Shown here: positions 11,016-22,964 of the stretch, piece by piece | Numbering within the stretch: position 1 is the first letter of the stretch | Layout of the letters: every line of letters starts with the position of its first letter | NCBI GenBank assembly: GCA_021030905.1 | Contig: JAGFMI010000007.1 | Location: forward strand, 1,387,854 to 1,451,853 | Direction: 5' to 3' | Source of the DNA: Pyrenula massariospora | Taxonomy: Eukaryota > Ascomycota > Eurotiomycetes > Pyrenulales > Pyrenulaceae | Length of the DNA stretch: 64,000 nucleotides | The notes under the pieces: generated by a model | Told to the model about the DNA's origin: nothing | Seen by the model: only the letters and a program-made list of their open reading frames with translations | Databases searched by the model: none | Translations under genes and position numbers: made by a program

Positions 11016-13079
11016 TCTATTTGTAGGGTCCAAGATACAACCACTGTAGCCTGCGCTTCCTACTCAGCGGGATCTTGTATAATTAGCAACGCTGTCTGAC
11101 GGCCAAGTTGAACATTCGAAAGGGCTTCAAGGCGCACGAATAGAGCCACAGGGTAGAAGGGTAGGGAGGTTGAAGCACAGCTCACGGTTCAGCTACTTTC
11201 GGCAACTCTGGTTTTGCGAATAGCGCCGATATTAGACGGTCCATATGCAGGCTGCCCTTTCTTGCAAGGGCTTCCCTGTTGCCGATGGTCCACCCGCCTC
11301 TCGTCGGAGACAGGGCTATCCCCGCGATCAGCATGAAAATGTGCGTTTAGCAGGAACCGAGCGGCTAGTTGCAGCTGGGTGTTGTCATGTGGAGACCCCT
11401 GGCGATAATAATGTAGAAGCTGCACTATGCTGGGACAGAATTCCATGTAGTGTAGACACAATGGGTGTATGATTACGGAACTGCTGGGGTCTTGATCCAT
11501 ATTCAGCATCTCCGACGTCGCAACGGTTGGATATGGGGGACTTTAGGTCAGCTTTACCATCCCCTTTGATCGTGAATTTGGTTTAGATTGGCTGGTAGAG
11601 CCGCACATACCTCGGATAGGAGTGCTTGTGGACTCTGGAGCGGTGTCATTGACATTTGGAGAAATCACAGCTGCTCGAGGTTGAGTAGATGAACTACCGA
11701 AGTGCAATGCGAGCTCCTCGAAACGCGTGAAGTCTAACGGGCTGATTGATGTGTCGCAGTCACAGCGGACGAATTCCCCCGTGAGGAAGGTTGTAGCGTT
11801 CCCTATCCGACTGCAGGCAGCTAGCAGTAATGGGAGGTCGTCATCAAGACACTGGCTGTCCCTCGCGGATGGCTCAAGCAAGACCAGTGCATCACCAATT
11901 GAACCTTTTCAGGGTAAAGGGGTGTGATGGAGACGGGCATGACGCCCGTGTAGCCGTTGAGCACAGCGCCCGACCGTCCCTCAGCGGAAGCTTAGACACC
12001 AACCCTGGCTCCGCCCAATCATGCAAATCGACCGTATGAGCTCCCAGCCTTAGGAGGCCCGTAGAGAAGAAGGGTTTCCCCAAAGCCTGTCAGCGGAACC
12101 GGGGATTTCGGGTGGTGGACAGAGAATGGCCAAATCGTCCCGGGTAAGGCTACGGGCTGTAGGCCAGGGGGTGGCCTCGCGGAGTATACTGCGTTGGGTG
12201 GTTCAGATTTGGCGTGAGGACGTGGAAACGCCGTGAACAGGGAGGTTGAGGGAGAGAGAGAGAGAGCTACGATTCTTGAGGTGCCATGGTCAAAGCTGCT
12301 GGGGAGCACACAGATCTGCGGCGTCTGACAGCCGTTGACTCTGCGTGTGTAACGGGCGCTGCTGCAAAGGCCGACCGCAGCTGGGAACTGCATGATTCCC
12401 TTGACACCTGCCGACTCCCAATGACAGCCGTCTACGCATCAGCTCCATCAGCCTTCTCCAAGATTCCATTCAGCTCCTACGACTAGCTTCGAAGGAAGAC
12501 GTTTCCCGGATCTAACCACGTCCTAAGCGGTCCCCCCCCCGGCGTCCCCTGCTGCCCTGCTCATTGGTAACGGACCGAGAGTTGGCCTCCTTGGCCCATG
12601 GTAGCCTTGTACATACGTACCAAGTACTGGTAGCCCATCCACAACGCTGGGATATGGCTGATGATGGCCGTTTATCTGTTCGACGCAGCCATGGAGGTCG
12701 TGTCCCCATCGTCCCTTTGACCCAACCGCTTGCACCTGCTCACCAAGGACGGTGGTGTGCCTGTCTGACGGCGAAACCCTCTTCCCTTCCAGCCTCAGCC
12801 TCAAAAGCCAATCGCGGCCGACCTGAGAAAGATCTGGACACCCGGGTGATCAGCGCCGCCAGCTTTTTCTTCCGGCGCACACTATTCGGGCACTCTCCGA
12901 TTTTTCCCTTTTTGCGTGTCGACTGTTCAAGCGTCAATGACGAGGTGGTGTGAAAGTCACGGGAGGCCAACATAATGTCTCGTCGTTGAAGGAGACACCT
13001 TGAGAGCATCGGTCTCAGGATTCGCATTCCACAACCCTGCACGAGTCGCCCGCCAGAAGATCTCGGTGGTGATCCAAGC
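11016..13079. other. Two-kilobase region without a confident gene
   Basis: No gene can be modelled with confidence. The minus strand at about 11189-11930 has two adjacent frames with protein-like composition and a perfect GTATGT donor between them, but the phases do not join (see findings). The rest holds a GA-rich run near 12250-12266 and a C9 tract at 12532-12540, and should include the promoter and long leader of the Rsr1-like gene. Confidence 0.45.
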
Positions 13080-13971
13080 ATGCAGTCGGGGTTCGTCGTG
13101 CCAAGCTTATCCGAACTTCCTGTCAATTGACCTTCACCAGCCGTGAATATCGCATCGTCGTCCTCGGCGCCGGTGAGCAGAGCTGATGGCTATGCTGCCC
13201 GATGAATTCGCTAATGTCTTGTTCCCACAGGTGGTGTCGGCAAGAGCTGTCTTACAGGTACGGTTGTTTTGTGTGAAAAATGAATTTACGCTCAACTCGT
13301 TCTATCAGCCCAATTTGTGCAGAATATCTGGATTGAAAGCTACGATCCCACCATCGAGGATTCCTACAGAAAGCAGATTGAAGTAGACGTGAGTCACTGT
13401 TGCACATCTTTTGATCATTAGCTAAAACAAGACAAGGGTCGCCAATGCATTTTGGAAATGTATGGCATCTCCTCGCATTTGTGTTTCCTAAGTTGCTTAC
13501 GTGCGAAGTCTCGACACAGCAGGAACAGAGCAATTTACTGCTATGAGAGAGCTGTATATGAAGCAAGGCCAGGGCTTCCTGCTGGTCTTCTCCATCACTA
13601 GTTCGAGCAGCCTTCAGGAGCTTTTTGAGCTTCGAGAGCAAATCATTCGAATCAAAGACGACGAAAGCATCCCCTTGGTGATTGTGGGCAACAAGCTAGA
13701 CCTGGAAGAAGATCGCGCCGTTTCGCGAGCACGAGCTTTTCAGATCTCGCAAAGCTGGAACAACGCGCCTTACTATGAGGCATCAGCACGCAGAAGGGCT
13801 AACGTCGACGAAGTCTTCATAGATCTCTGCCGCCAGATCATTCGAAGAGACATGGAACTAGACCAAGCTGCTGGGAATGAACATGAGCATCGGAATCGTA
13901 ATCGACCTAATCGACATGACAGACGACGAAGTCGTCGATATCGTCACCGTGAAAGGTGTGTCATTTTGTGA
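13080..13971 (+). CDS. RSR1: Ras-family small GTPase, Rsr1/Bud1 (Krev-1/Rap) type
   Basis: Membrane-bound polarity GTPase that marks growth sites and recruits Cdc42 regulators. Six exons by hand: 13080-13090, 13141-13172, 13231-13257, 13309-13388, 13437-13459 and 13509-13971; all five introns are 48-58 bases and every phase fits, giving 211 residues. The G-box motifs are all present: GAGGVGKS (P-loop), switch [18 protein letters not shown] (switch II, with Thr before Glu-Gln as in Rap/Rsr1), NKLD, and EASA. The tail is a polybasic Arg-rich stretch ending in CVIL, a CAAX box whose final Leu predicts geranylgeranylation. The first coding exon is only 11 bases (ATG plus eight) with a GTTCGT donor; it gives the short N-terminus MQSGREYR. 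It sits between mccA and mccB, convergent with mccB, with no functional link visible. Confidence 0.92.
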
Positions 13972-14214
13972 AATCTAGACCGGATTTGCAAATCGATTTG
14001 CACAAAAAGCAAGGCTTCCATCAAAGGTCTTTCGGAGAGTGCAGATATCTGTGGGCGATTCACTAAGAACCTTTGAGCAGCGGCACGCAGTGAAGGCGCC
14101 ACGAGTGGCTGCACCATCGCTAATTAATGGAGCTTCCAGGCTTCTAGATAGTACTTTCTCCAGTTCTCTCAAGCTTATGGAGCGTCATCCCGGAGAATCA
14201 AACATCTGCCGCCT

Positions 14215-15930
14215 TCACATTCGGAATATGCCAAATTTTGTGTTCGCCTGGGACTGGTCGCCAGCCAAAGCTGCATGCAGTCCAAGACCCAACACATGGC
14301 GTGTTTGTGCTGGCGAAATTACTCCATCGTCCCACAGCCGCGCTGACGAGAACGCGGCGTCACTTTCTCGCTCTATTCGGTCTCGAAGCTCCGGATCGAC
14401 TGTTTTACCGACGGTTTGCATCACAGCTGTCAATTGCTCTGGACCCATGACACCGATTTTAGCGTTCGGCCACATCCAAAGGAATCTGGGAGAGTAAGCC
14501 CTTCCACACATGCCGTAGTTTCCAGCACCTGCACTGGCCCCAATCACGACGGTGAATTTAGGGACTTCGGCGCAAGCCACAGCAGTCACGAGCTTGGCTC
14601 CATTCTTCGCAATACCTCCTCTTTCGGCCTCGGCGCCAACCATGAACCCACTGATGTTCTGCAGAAACACTAGCGGTATTGACCTTTGGCAGCACAATTC
14701 TATAAAGTGCGCCCCTTTCAAAGCAGATTCGGAAAACAAGATACCATTGTTGGCAATGATACCAACAGGTTGGCGATACATCTGGGCAAACCCCGTCACA
14801 AGCGTCTCGCCGTATTCCCGTTTAAACTCAGAGAAGATGCTCCGGTCAACAATACGGGCAATGACTTCTCGCACGGGAATCTGCTTCCGAAGATTGGTAC
14901 CTGCGATTCCACAAAGGTCATCTCTGCTATACAGCGGTTCGAGGGATACGTCACTTCGCAACGGGCCAGGCTTAGGCGCGTTGAGATTAGCAATACATCG
15001 TCTTGCAAGCATCAACGCGTGCGTGTCGTCTACCGCTAGATAATCCGTCACTCCGGATACAGTACTGTGCAGGTTTCCTCCTCCGAGGTCCTCCGCAGAG
15101 ACGACTTCTCCGGTGGCTGCTTTTACCAGTGGCGGCCCGGCCAGGAAAATGGTGCCTTGCTTCTCCACTATGATGGATTCGTCACACATTGCGGGCACGT
15201 ATGCTCCTCCAGCCGTGCAAGGACCCATGACCACCGCAATCTGAGGAATCTTCATGGCACTCATCCTAGCTTGATTGAAGAATATGCGTCCGAAATGATC
15301 TCGATCGGGGAACACGTTGGCCTGGTGGGGAAGGTTCGCACCTCCCGAGTCCACAAGATAGACACAAGGCAATCGATTCTGCTGAGCTATTTCTTGCGCC
15401 CTGAGATGTTTTTTGACAGTAATTGGATAGTATGTGCCTCCTTTCACAGTGCTGTCGTTGGCCACGATCATCGTAGTGACCCCTTCCACCGTGCCAATAC
15501 CCGTGATGATGCCACCTGCGGCAATGTCTTCACCGTATAATTCATGCCCAGCAAGCGGCGAGAGCTCCATGAACGGTGTGCCCGGATCGACCAAGGTAGT
15601 GACCCGATCTCGAGGCAACATCTTCCCGCGCTCGATGTGTTTGTCCCTCGCTTTCTGCGGGCCGCCTCGCAGCATCTTAGAGTGAAGCTCCGCATATTTG
15701 GATAGGACGCTTTGCATGTCGCTTTCATTGTCTTTGAAGTCCGGAGAAGATCGATCCACTAGGGTCGGTAGGACGGAAAGTTCTTTGGCATGCTGGGCGT
15801 GGACGAAGCTGGCGATTCCTCTCCGGCATGTCTTGGAGGAGCGTGTAGAGATGGGACGACCGGGCTGGAGCGCGAGTGCTCTCAGACTTCGGAGCAGCAT
15901 TTCTGACGGGACTGGAGCGCGCTTTGCCAT
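14215..15930 (-). CDS. mccB: 3-Methylcrotonyl-CoA carboxylase, beta (carboxyltransferase) subunit
   Basis: Moves CO2 from carboxybiotin on the alpha subunit to 3-methylcrotonyl-CoA in the mitochondrial matrix. The open frame runs upstream to 16167, but its only plausible ATG is at 15930, giving 571 residues, the usual size. Residues 1-45 are Arg/Ser/Leu-rich without acids, a good targeting peptide. Carboxyltransferase landmarks are the N-terminal [55 protein letters not shown] (oxyanion-forming Gly-Gly), ISGFMVG and [16 protein letters not shown]. No intron is needed. The gene converges on the Rsr1-type GTPase, 243 bases apart, and diverges from the reductase at 16773. Together with mccA and the isovaleryl-CoA dehydrogenase at 53.8 kb it covers two consecutive leucine-degradation steps. 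Confidence 0.95.
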   Translation of the reverse strand: MAKRAPVPSEMLLRSLRALALQPGRPISTRSSKTCRRGIASFVHAQHAKELSVLPTLVDRSSPDFKDNESDMQSVLSKYAELHSKMLRGGPQKARDKHIERGKMLPRDRVTTLVDPGTPFMELSPLAGHELYGEDIAAGGIITGIGTVEGVTTMIVANDSTVKGGTYYPITVKKHLRAQEIAQQNRLPCVYLVDSGGANLPHQANVFPDRDHFGRIFFNQARMSAMKIPQIAVVMGPCTAGGAYVPAMCDESIIVEKQGTIFLAGPPLVKAATGEVVSAEDLGGGNLHSTVSGVTDYLAVDDTHALMLARRCIANLNAPKPGPLRSDVSLEPLYSRDDLCGIAGTNLRKQIPVREVIARIVDRSIFSEFKREYGETLVTGFAQMYRQPVGIIANNGILFSESALKGAHFIELCCQRSIPLVFLQNISGFMVGAEAERGGIAKNGAKLVTAVACAEVPKFTVVIGASAGAGNYGMCGRAYSPRFLWMWPNAKIGVMGPEQLTAVMQTVGKTVDPELRDRIERESDAAFSSARLWDDGVISPAQTRHVLGLGLHAALAGDQSQANTKFGIFRM

Positions 15931-16772
15931 GCTTGGCCGTCCAAGGGGGCAAAGAGTCTGGTTGGCTCTACCATGTACCCGTTTCGACTCTGCACTGCTA
16001 TAGCTCTTGAAAGAGGTCGCCAAGGTGAAGGGGGAGAGCTGGAAGAAGGAGGGTTTGGTTGCGGTAGTGGTGGTGGTGGTGGGAGGTGGAGATGCCACAC
16101 TAAAATAACTCAGAATCAAACCACCGACGACGGGTATTGCGCCTACGGTTGCGGTGTCGCCGTACACTCGCCTTGTAATCAGTTGATACAGGCTGACTTA
16201 GACCCTTCTTACCGCCTACTGAGGTCGGGCTCTCTACAGTTGGTCTTCACTATCGTACCTCCCACGCCCGATGGTCGCTCCAAAAATTCATGTCGAAGCC
16301 GTCCCAGGCTCCTTGGCTATCATTGGCCGCCTGTCAATCGAAGTGTTGGCCATCGTGAGCATTGATGATATGGAAAGCACAGACTTCTCTTTTGTTCTAA
16401 GCTGTCCGGTCAAGTTTTCCAGAGATTCAAAGCGGCAACCCGGGAGAAAATGAGCATTTCGCGGGAATCGGAAAGGCGAGGGCCGACCTACTTCCATGAG
16501 ACGCCGTACGACATGGTAGGCAGGGATACAGTAAACTTCTGTGGTTGTTGCAATGATATCATCTTCACTTGAATCATCGACGATCGAGCCAGCTTTCTTA
16601 GGCGAAAGGCGCCCGCAAGGCTTCCCTGATATCCAAATTTCTCGACCCGTCATTGAACCTTCTCTTGAGACTTTTCCACACTGCTCAGTCACAGCAAGCC
16701 TCGCGTCTCCCAATCATCTCCTACATCAGCTTCTGTTACGTCGGTGAAAATTATCACCCGACTTGGTACAGC
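15931..16772. other. Divergent promoter region, mccB / reductase
   Basis: Holds the 5' regions of two divergent genes. A run of GGT triplets near 16066-16085 lies in the mccB leader. A minus-strand frame at 16288-16713 (141 codons) is open but has no recognisable features and overlaps the start region of the reductase; I do not call it a gene. Confidence 0.5.
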
Positions 16773-17678
16773 ATGTTCTACTACCTTGGTGTGGCTTTTG
16801 CATTCGTAAAATTGCTACAAGTTGCAAAGCTAGGGCTTAATCTGCTACGTACGTCCACCATATCGCGATTTCATCGCCAGGATCTTGATGCTTGGGCGCT
16901 GGTCACTGGTGCTAGCGATGGAATCGGCTTGGGCTTTTGTCAAGAGCTCGCCGCAAATGGGTTTCACCTCATTCTCCACGGCCGCAACCAGAAAAAACTT
17001 GAGAATGTCTCTGCGGAACTGGCGACAGAGTTTCCAAGTCTACGGACTCGAATTTTCCTAGCAGATGCGTCTATACCTGTTTCATTCGAACAGCTGCCAA
17101 CACTTCTCGAAGGAATCCACCTAAGAGTGCTTGTCAATAATGTAGGTGGAACGAGCTGCCTTCCGAGGCCCTTTATGAATTTGCAGGAACAATCTCTCGG
17201 CGACATTGAAAGCACTATCAATCTCAACGCTGGATTCACGGCGAAGATCACGGGCACTTTGCTCCCATTGCTGATCAGTAACGAACCGAGCCTCATTCTC
17301 AACATTGGATCGCTAGCATCTCTAGGTATGCCTCGATTCAGCATATATGCTGGTGCGAAAGGGTTCCTGGAGACCTATTCTCGATCCCTACAAACAGAAC
17401 TTGCTGAGCAGGGAAAGAACGTGGAAGTCCATGCAGTATTGACCGGTCCTGTTTCTAGCGGAGGCAATCTGTCCAAAACAAGTCTGTTCATTCCAAGCTC
17501 AAGAGCCATGGCACGGGCAACACTGGCCAAAGTGGGTTCAAGCTCGGTTCTCATAACACCTTACTTTCCTCATGCGCTCCAGAAGTTCGTCATTGAATAT
17601 CTACCGCGAAGGATGAGGCAGCAAGCCCTGAGCGCGGTTACGAAGCAGTCTGAAGCCGCCATATACAAAAATGAATAG
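16773..17678 (+). CDS. Membrane-anchored short-chain reductase (3-ketoacyl-CoA / 17-beta-HSD12 type)
   Basis: NAD(P)H-dependent short-chain dehydrogenase/reductase related to the ER 3-ketoacyl-CoA reductases and Let-767/HSD17B12 steroid dehydrogenases. From the ATG at 16773 it has 301 residues: an N-terminal hydrophobic anchor (residues 1-25), the cofactor loop TGASDGIG, the structural motif NNVGG, a catalytic Ser in NIGSLAS and the YAGAK Tyr-Lys pair. The open frame extends upstream to 16653 without an ATG, so an unseen upstream exon is possible. Substrate cannot be told from sequence; a second housekeeping elongation reductase (Ifa38 type) usually exists elsewhere, so this may be a paralogue. 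It converges on the large disordered protein gene downstream. Confidence 0.8.
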   Translation: MFYYLGVAFAFVKLLQVAKLGLNLLRTSTISRFHRQDLDAWALVTGASDGIGLGFCQELAANGFHLILHGRNQKKLENVSAELATEFPSLRTRIFLADASIPVSFEQLPTLLEGIHLRVLVNNVGGTSCLPRPFMNLQEQSLGDIESTINLNAGFTAKITGTLLPLLISNEPSLILNIGSLASLGMPRFSIYAGAKGFLETYSRSLQTELAEQGKNVEVHAVLTGPVSSGGNLSKTSLFIPSSRAMARATLAKVGSSSVLITPYFPHALQKFVIEYLPRRMRQQALSAVTKQSEAAIYKNE

Positions 17679-18321
17679 GGCAACTACAGCAGAGCTATGG
17701 CATCAGCGGGAATTCTAGTTTAAAGGCAGTAAGGCAGTGTTCAACTAGCGGCAGTAATACCAAATGATCGCAGTGTAACTTCCACGTAAGCATTAAATGC
17801 CTTTTGTCGACTGCTTTTCGCACAGACCAAGAAAGCTTCCTCTGGCTACTAGCGATCTCCATTCTAAAATAAGAGATCTCCACTCATGTCTGTGAAAAGA
17901 TCTTGAGCAATAGTGTGGACAACTGCACAGATCTTTGGCTGCCCGGAATGTTGATTTCAGAGCCGTGGCCTGGGTGATCATTGAATTCTAGACTCATATG
18001 CTTATATGATCTATGTATTATGCCCGCGAAAATAATTTCGTGATAGTGAACGACAAGCTCGGCATCTGTTCCTGGAGATTTTCGTTAGGAAAGGGCAGAA
18101 TCCCTCGGGTCCTAACTCTAGTGAAACGCATCTGCTGCATGATTAGACTGTTCTTGAAATTTTGGAGCGGTCATGTAAGGTGGAAAGCGGGACTTGATAG
18201 ATTATGATTAGAAGATTACACTGCAAGATAGGTGCAGTCATTGAATGCAAGCTCTGGCGCACAAATGCTCAAACATGCAAGGAGAAATTGTGATAACGAG
18301 TGCACGGGTATCCAAAAGCCG
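17679..18321. other. Intergenic between convergent genes
   Basis: Lies between the 3' ends of the reductase and the large minus-strand gene. AT-richer than its neighbours; no frame is convincing. Confidence 0.6.
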
Positions 18322-21300
18322 TCAATCATGCAAGCCGAGCGCTTTCCGCAGCATGGGAAACCTTTTCTTCTTCCCACTCCGTCCGTATACCGGAGTTCCA
18401 CCTTCCGTCCGTATCGTGCTCGACGTATTACCCCTAGGCCCCATTGAAGGCCGACCATTAGTCGCACCTTTGACGATACCGTCAGATGTACCCGGCCGAC
18501 TATCCAGGCCTTCTTCCTCTTTCTCAGAAAGCGGCCACGACTCGCTCATTACCCTTTGCGGCATGCCTCGACGTTGAAGCTTACCCGTTGGCGAACCCGG
18601 CCCAACCGGGCTTCTGGCTCGTTCAAGTTCAGCTGCTGACCTCTCCAGGTGGGTATCTCTCCTGGCGGAACTTTCTGAAATGGGTTTCGCGACGCGATTG
18701 TCTTTCGTGCTCTTAAAGCGTCCGAAGAGACCTTTCTTCTTTGGTGGAGGATCTTTGGATTTGCTCAGATCTCTTCCAGAACCAGAGTTACGGCGGCGAA
18801 CAGTTTGAGCCTCGTCAGTCTTCGGCGATGTGATCTGGACTTTTGGCTTCTCGGGTTTTTTCCCATCATCTGAGCTGTCATTAAGATCAGTGGAATCTCC
18901 CTCATCCGTTTTCCGTGGAATCCCTCGAACAGGACGAAGCTTCAGCGGCTCAGGTTCGTCATCGCTCGAATCTTCAAATCGAGAGCGAAACAATCGCGGC
19001 GTGTCGTCGTCATCCGAATCGTCACCGAACCTCGACTTGAATCTCATGGATGATGGAGGTGCCGAGTTCCTTTTGGAAAAGCCACTTGAGGACGCAGGGC
19101 GTGGACGGCCGGATGTCCTGAGAGATGGTGAAGTAGAATCCACTGAAGACCGCATTGTCGACCGGAGGGCGCCCTGGCCGCCAGAAGTAAAAGGTCTCCG
19201 GGCCTCGGGAGACAGCGGTCGGAGAGGCCCGGTTGCTGTTTGTGGACGCTCCATAGAGGCTGATGATCGCATACTACGTCTCATCGTATACTTCGTGTCT
19301 ATATTCTTGGTCTTTCGCATTTTCTTAAAACTACTATCGGAATCGCTGTCGTTTGACATCGTCCGCATAATGGGTTTCGAAACCGATGCTGAGGCTGCTG
19401 TAGGTATGGAACGCTTTTGAAGCGCTCCCTTCGGTACTTTATCCGGAGTGACCTGGTCAGATAATCCCCGGGTCGGGCGCATAGCTGATTTAGGTGGCGG
19501 TTGGGATGACTGAAAGGCTTTCTTGCTACTACGTTCAGGAGGCGGTGACCGCATAGTTTGCCTCAATGGGCCAGCCTTCTCCACCTCAGGAGGCGGTGAT
19601 CGCATGGACTTCCTCATAGGACCTGCTTCTCGAGATTCAGGAGATGGTGATCGGATGGATTTCCTCATAGTATCTGTTCCTCCAGTTTCAGGAGGCGGCG
19701 AACGCATTGACTTTCGTATCGGAGCATCCTGGGATCGCGATTTTGGAGTGATGGGTGGGTACGAAGAAGAGATCGGAAGCGTTCGGTTCGGTGACTCAGG
19801 GGGTGAGGATCTACCAGTAGCGGCTGGAAGCTCAGAAACCTCTCTTCGAGCTTTGGATTTTGGCGGTATAGCAATTGGCTCTGGTATCGTTGCCACCGGG
19901 TTGGCTGTATTTCTTTGTCGATCTGCTATTTCTTTCCAGTGAGCCTGAGCATTATCCCAAGAGCCCTGTCGTCTTTCAGCGGATTTAGACACTACCGGGC
20001 TAGCAGGAGGGGATTGTTTTGGTAATGGGCTGCCGATGGGACTTTCGAGAATAGCATTAATAGATCCAAACCCGTCTCCTTCGAGATCAGCCACGTCCTC
20101 AGCGGCATCACTATAGATGCTTTCACCTCCTGTGCTTTCTGCATCACTTTCTGCCTGGGTTTGCTGCAAAAGGCTTTGTGAAACCGCACCTACAGCTGGT
20201 GTGGTGCTGTCTTGAGCCCCAGCCACTTCCAGAGGTTTCGGCTCGGCGATGCCAACGTCAGCAGGGGATGTAATAGCAAAGTCTTTTCCCTCCTGAGAAT
20301 TCCGAAGGGAGCTATTCTCTGATGTTTCTGTAGATTCTGGGAAACCTCCTGGCACGTTGACAAGCCAGTCATCCTGAATAGGTATGGTCCCAGAGCCAGG
20401 TGTAGCTGGCTGAACTGCGATCACGGGGACTTCCTCAGCCTTCGCTTTTGGTGTTGGCTCGGTGGTGCTAATGCTAAGATCCTTAGGTTCTGCAAGGGTA
20501 TTCTTCTCAGAATGGATCGGTCTTGCGACGGTGTCAACAACGGGACCATCTATAGGCTGATCATTGCTGTATATGCTTGAATTGTCCGACACATATCCGG
20601 TGCCTTCGACAGAGGTTACTTCCGGTGGCAAGGGTAGGTTTGGATCGAGCTTGGTAAGTTCTGGTGAAATAGGTTGCTTTGCGTGGCTTTGAGCGAGAAC
20701 GTTTCCAATTACTTGATCGCTAGAGATCGAAGTCTCCATCGTATTCGGTAGATAGGACTCAGATGAAGAGGCCGAAGAGCTTAGACTAGAGAGTCTACCT
20801 GCCGATGAAGGTCGTGCTTCGCCCTTTTCCTTCTTGCCCCGTATACTGCCAAAGGAAGGCAGAGCTGGGCGAGGTTTCATCACCTCCTCCATGTCGTCCT
20901 CCGCCTTGATCGTATCAAGGTGTGGTGGCTTTGAGGACCACAACTTCTTTTGCGCTGGATCCGCAACATCGACTATTTCTGGTTCGGCATCGAAACTCAC
21001 ATGCATTGCTCGCTTTTTCTTTGTTCCGTCTGCAGAGGCCAAGGATACATTGTCGGATGCCTCGCTTGGGGTCTGACTTGATCTTTTCCATCCCCCTGGG
21101 CCACCGCCATCAACAGGCGATCGAATTTGGGACGAAGGTGAATGATGCTTGAGCGCCGGTTTGGCAGGTGAGAGAGACCGGGGTGGCGGTTCATGTTTCC
21201 TTTCACCCAGCATTTCAGATGCAATCTGTGCGGAGAACCGCGTAGATCGAGAAGGACTGATCGAAGGGACTCGAGGATTTGGCGAGTCCTTCACATCCAA

Positions 21301-22471
21301 GTGCTCAGCAGGCTCGGATGGAGGAGGAGTTGGTAAAGTTGCTGGGATTACGGTCGGCTGCGGAGGGCTCTCAACTTTCTTCGACGAGTTTGCTGTGACT
21401 TTCTCTGGTCGCGAAGTGGCTGAGGTTCCAACAGGGCTGATAGGACTTGAAGCTTCATCCGCAACCTGTTCGCCCTCCCAATCTTCCCGGACAACCGAGG
21501 GCTGTTTGTTCAACTGACCTGATGCTCTTTGAGATCTTCTCTCCGCCTTCTCTGGTGTCGAATCAGAATCAGACCCGGAAGGGAGGACGACTCTCTTTTT
21601 AGTCTTTGGTTTTGGTTTTGGTTTTGTGAAGTCAGGATCTCTGTTAAGTTCGGCACCGTGGGGTTTTCCGCCCATGCCACCGCTGGCCAAATGGCTACCT
21701 TCCGCCGATCCGGGGGCAATTTTCTTCTTTTTCTTCTTTACTGGTTTGGCTGCTGTCTGCGCTAGGGAATGTTCCCTGTTGGCGGCCTCAACAGCTTCAA
21801 CTGTTGGTTTGTGCGCAGTAGCAGGAGACGTAGGAGGAGAGTTTGGCCGAGTGCTTCTCGGGTAGGAGAAATTGATTGAACTCCTACTGTTTGTTCTTTC
21901 AAGTTCTTCAATATCTTCCAGGTCTGGCTGAGGAGGCTTCTTTTTGGGAGGTACCCTATCCAAGCTTGCACCTCGACCTCCAGGTACCTTTGGCACAGGG
22001 GACATGACACGTGTTTGAGGCTCAAGACTTGCAGCTCGTTTGTGTGTGCCATAGTTCTTCGGTAGCGGAGGCACTGGGGGTGCATTGTCCTGTCTATTTG
22101 ATGTTGGCCTGTTGGGTGAAGGCGTCCTGAACGTTCGCTCTGTCATGGATCCTCCACTATCCCTTCTCTGAAGTCCTCGAGCGGTTGCGCTTCCATTTGA
22201 AGATGTTGACGCCTGGCGCTGGATCATCCGCTTTGTCTGTACATCTCCGACAGGGGCCGGCGACGTCGTAAAGCTTCGCAACGCTGCCGCGGCAGCCGCG
22301 TTTGAGAGGGTTGCATTTGAGGATCGGTTGGCGAGAAACGCTTGCGAAGCGGCGAGTTGAGCAGACGCTGACGGGGGCCCAGCGGTTCGCTATCTAGAAT
22401 TAGCACAAGTATTATTCACGTCCTGGATAGTGGTGTACCGAAGCTGAAGCTGAACGCTTCCGGTGGAACAT
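18322..22471 (-). CDS. Large disordered Ser/Pro/Lys-rich protein, possibly eisosome Seg-like
   Basis: Exon 1 (22439-22471, MFHRKRSASAS) joins exon 2 (18322-22389) over a 49-base intron in phase 0, giving about 1366 residues. The only regular parts are the N-terminus, with Ala-rich helices (QLAASQAFLANRSSN and an AAAAAAL run), and a basic C-terminus (KKKRFPMLRKALG). In between it is intrinsically disordered: Ser/Pro/Lys-rich, with Lys runs and a KPKPKPK stretch. Four units of about 17 residues, each with an RSPPPE-type core, lie at 19538-19741. The short basic start, Ala-rich helices and basic tail recall fungal Seg1-type eisosome scaffolds at the plasma membrane, but this is a weak resemblance; another coiled-coil/disordered scaffold is equally possible. 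Many SP/TP and RxxS sites suggest heavy phosphorylation. Confidence 0.75.
19538..19741 (-). repeat. Four 51-bp tandem repeats inside coding sequence (RSPPPE units)
   Basis: On the plus strand GGAGGCGGTGAYCGCAT-like cores begin at 19538, 19589, 19640 and 19691, exactly 51 bases apart. Each encodes a 17-residue unit with the core M-R-(K/Q)-(S/T)-(M/I)-R-S-P-(P/S)-P-E. The even spacing in DNA and protein shows in-frame tandem duplication followed by divergence. Confidence 0.85.
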
Positions 22472-22964
22472 TTTGAATCACGCGCCTGGAGCGGTTACGA
22501 TATCGGCAACCTTCAGAAACAGCTCGATTGCGTCGAAAGCACGAGCTGCTGGGGAATCAACTGTGTTTGCTTTCCCATCTTGGTTCGACGGAATGAATCA
22601 ACGACGAGAGAGGCCGTCGCAAAGCGCGGAGGGGTGGGGGGAAGAATTGTTTCTTTGCGAAGGTTGACGATGGAGAGGGAATAAGCTAAAACCAAGTCTG
22701 GGTCCACGGGATCTTCTGGCTGGGTCGTTGGGTTTTTGATTGGGACGCAGGGAACGAGCGGCGATCGTCGGCCAGCATCTGGAAATGGTGGCGCCAAGTC
22801 CACGCCCGAAACGTCATGCATTTGACTGTTTCTGACCCCCTTCCACAGGCTACGTCTTTTGCATCCGTCCACTACGAGCTGGGGTGGATAGATTAGGTAG
22901 ATGGTATCCTCTACTCATCTGCGCATGACATCGACCGTCATATCAGCCACGAACAACGCACGCC
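22472..22964. other. Divergent promoter region
   Basis: Shared 5' region of the large disordered protein gene (minus, start 22471) and the epoxide hydrolase-like gene (plus, start 22965). No further gene is seen. Confidence 0.55.

Noticed and set aside
16288-16713. 141-codon minus-strand frame between mccB and the reductase
   Set aside because: No ATG-linked conserved motif, overlaps the promoter and leader region of the reductase, and composition is not distinctive.
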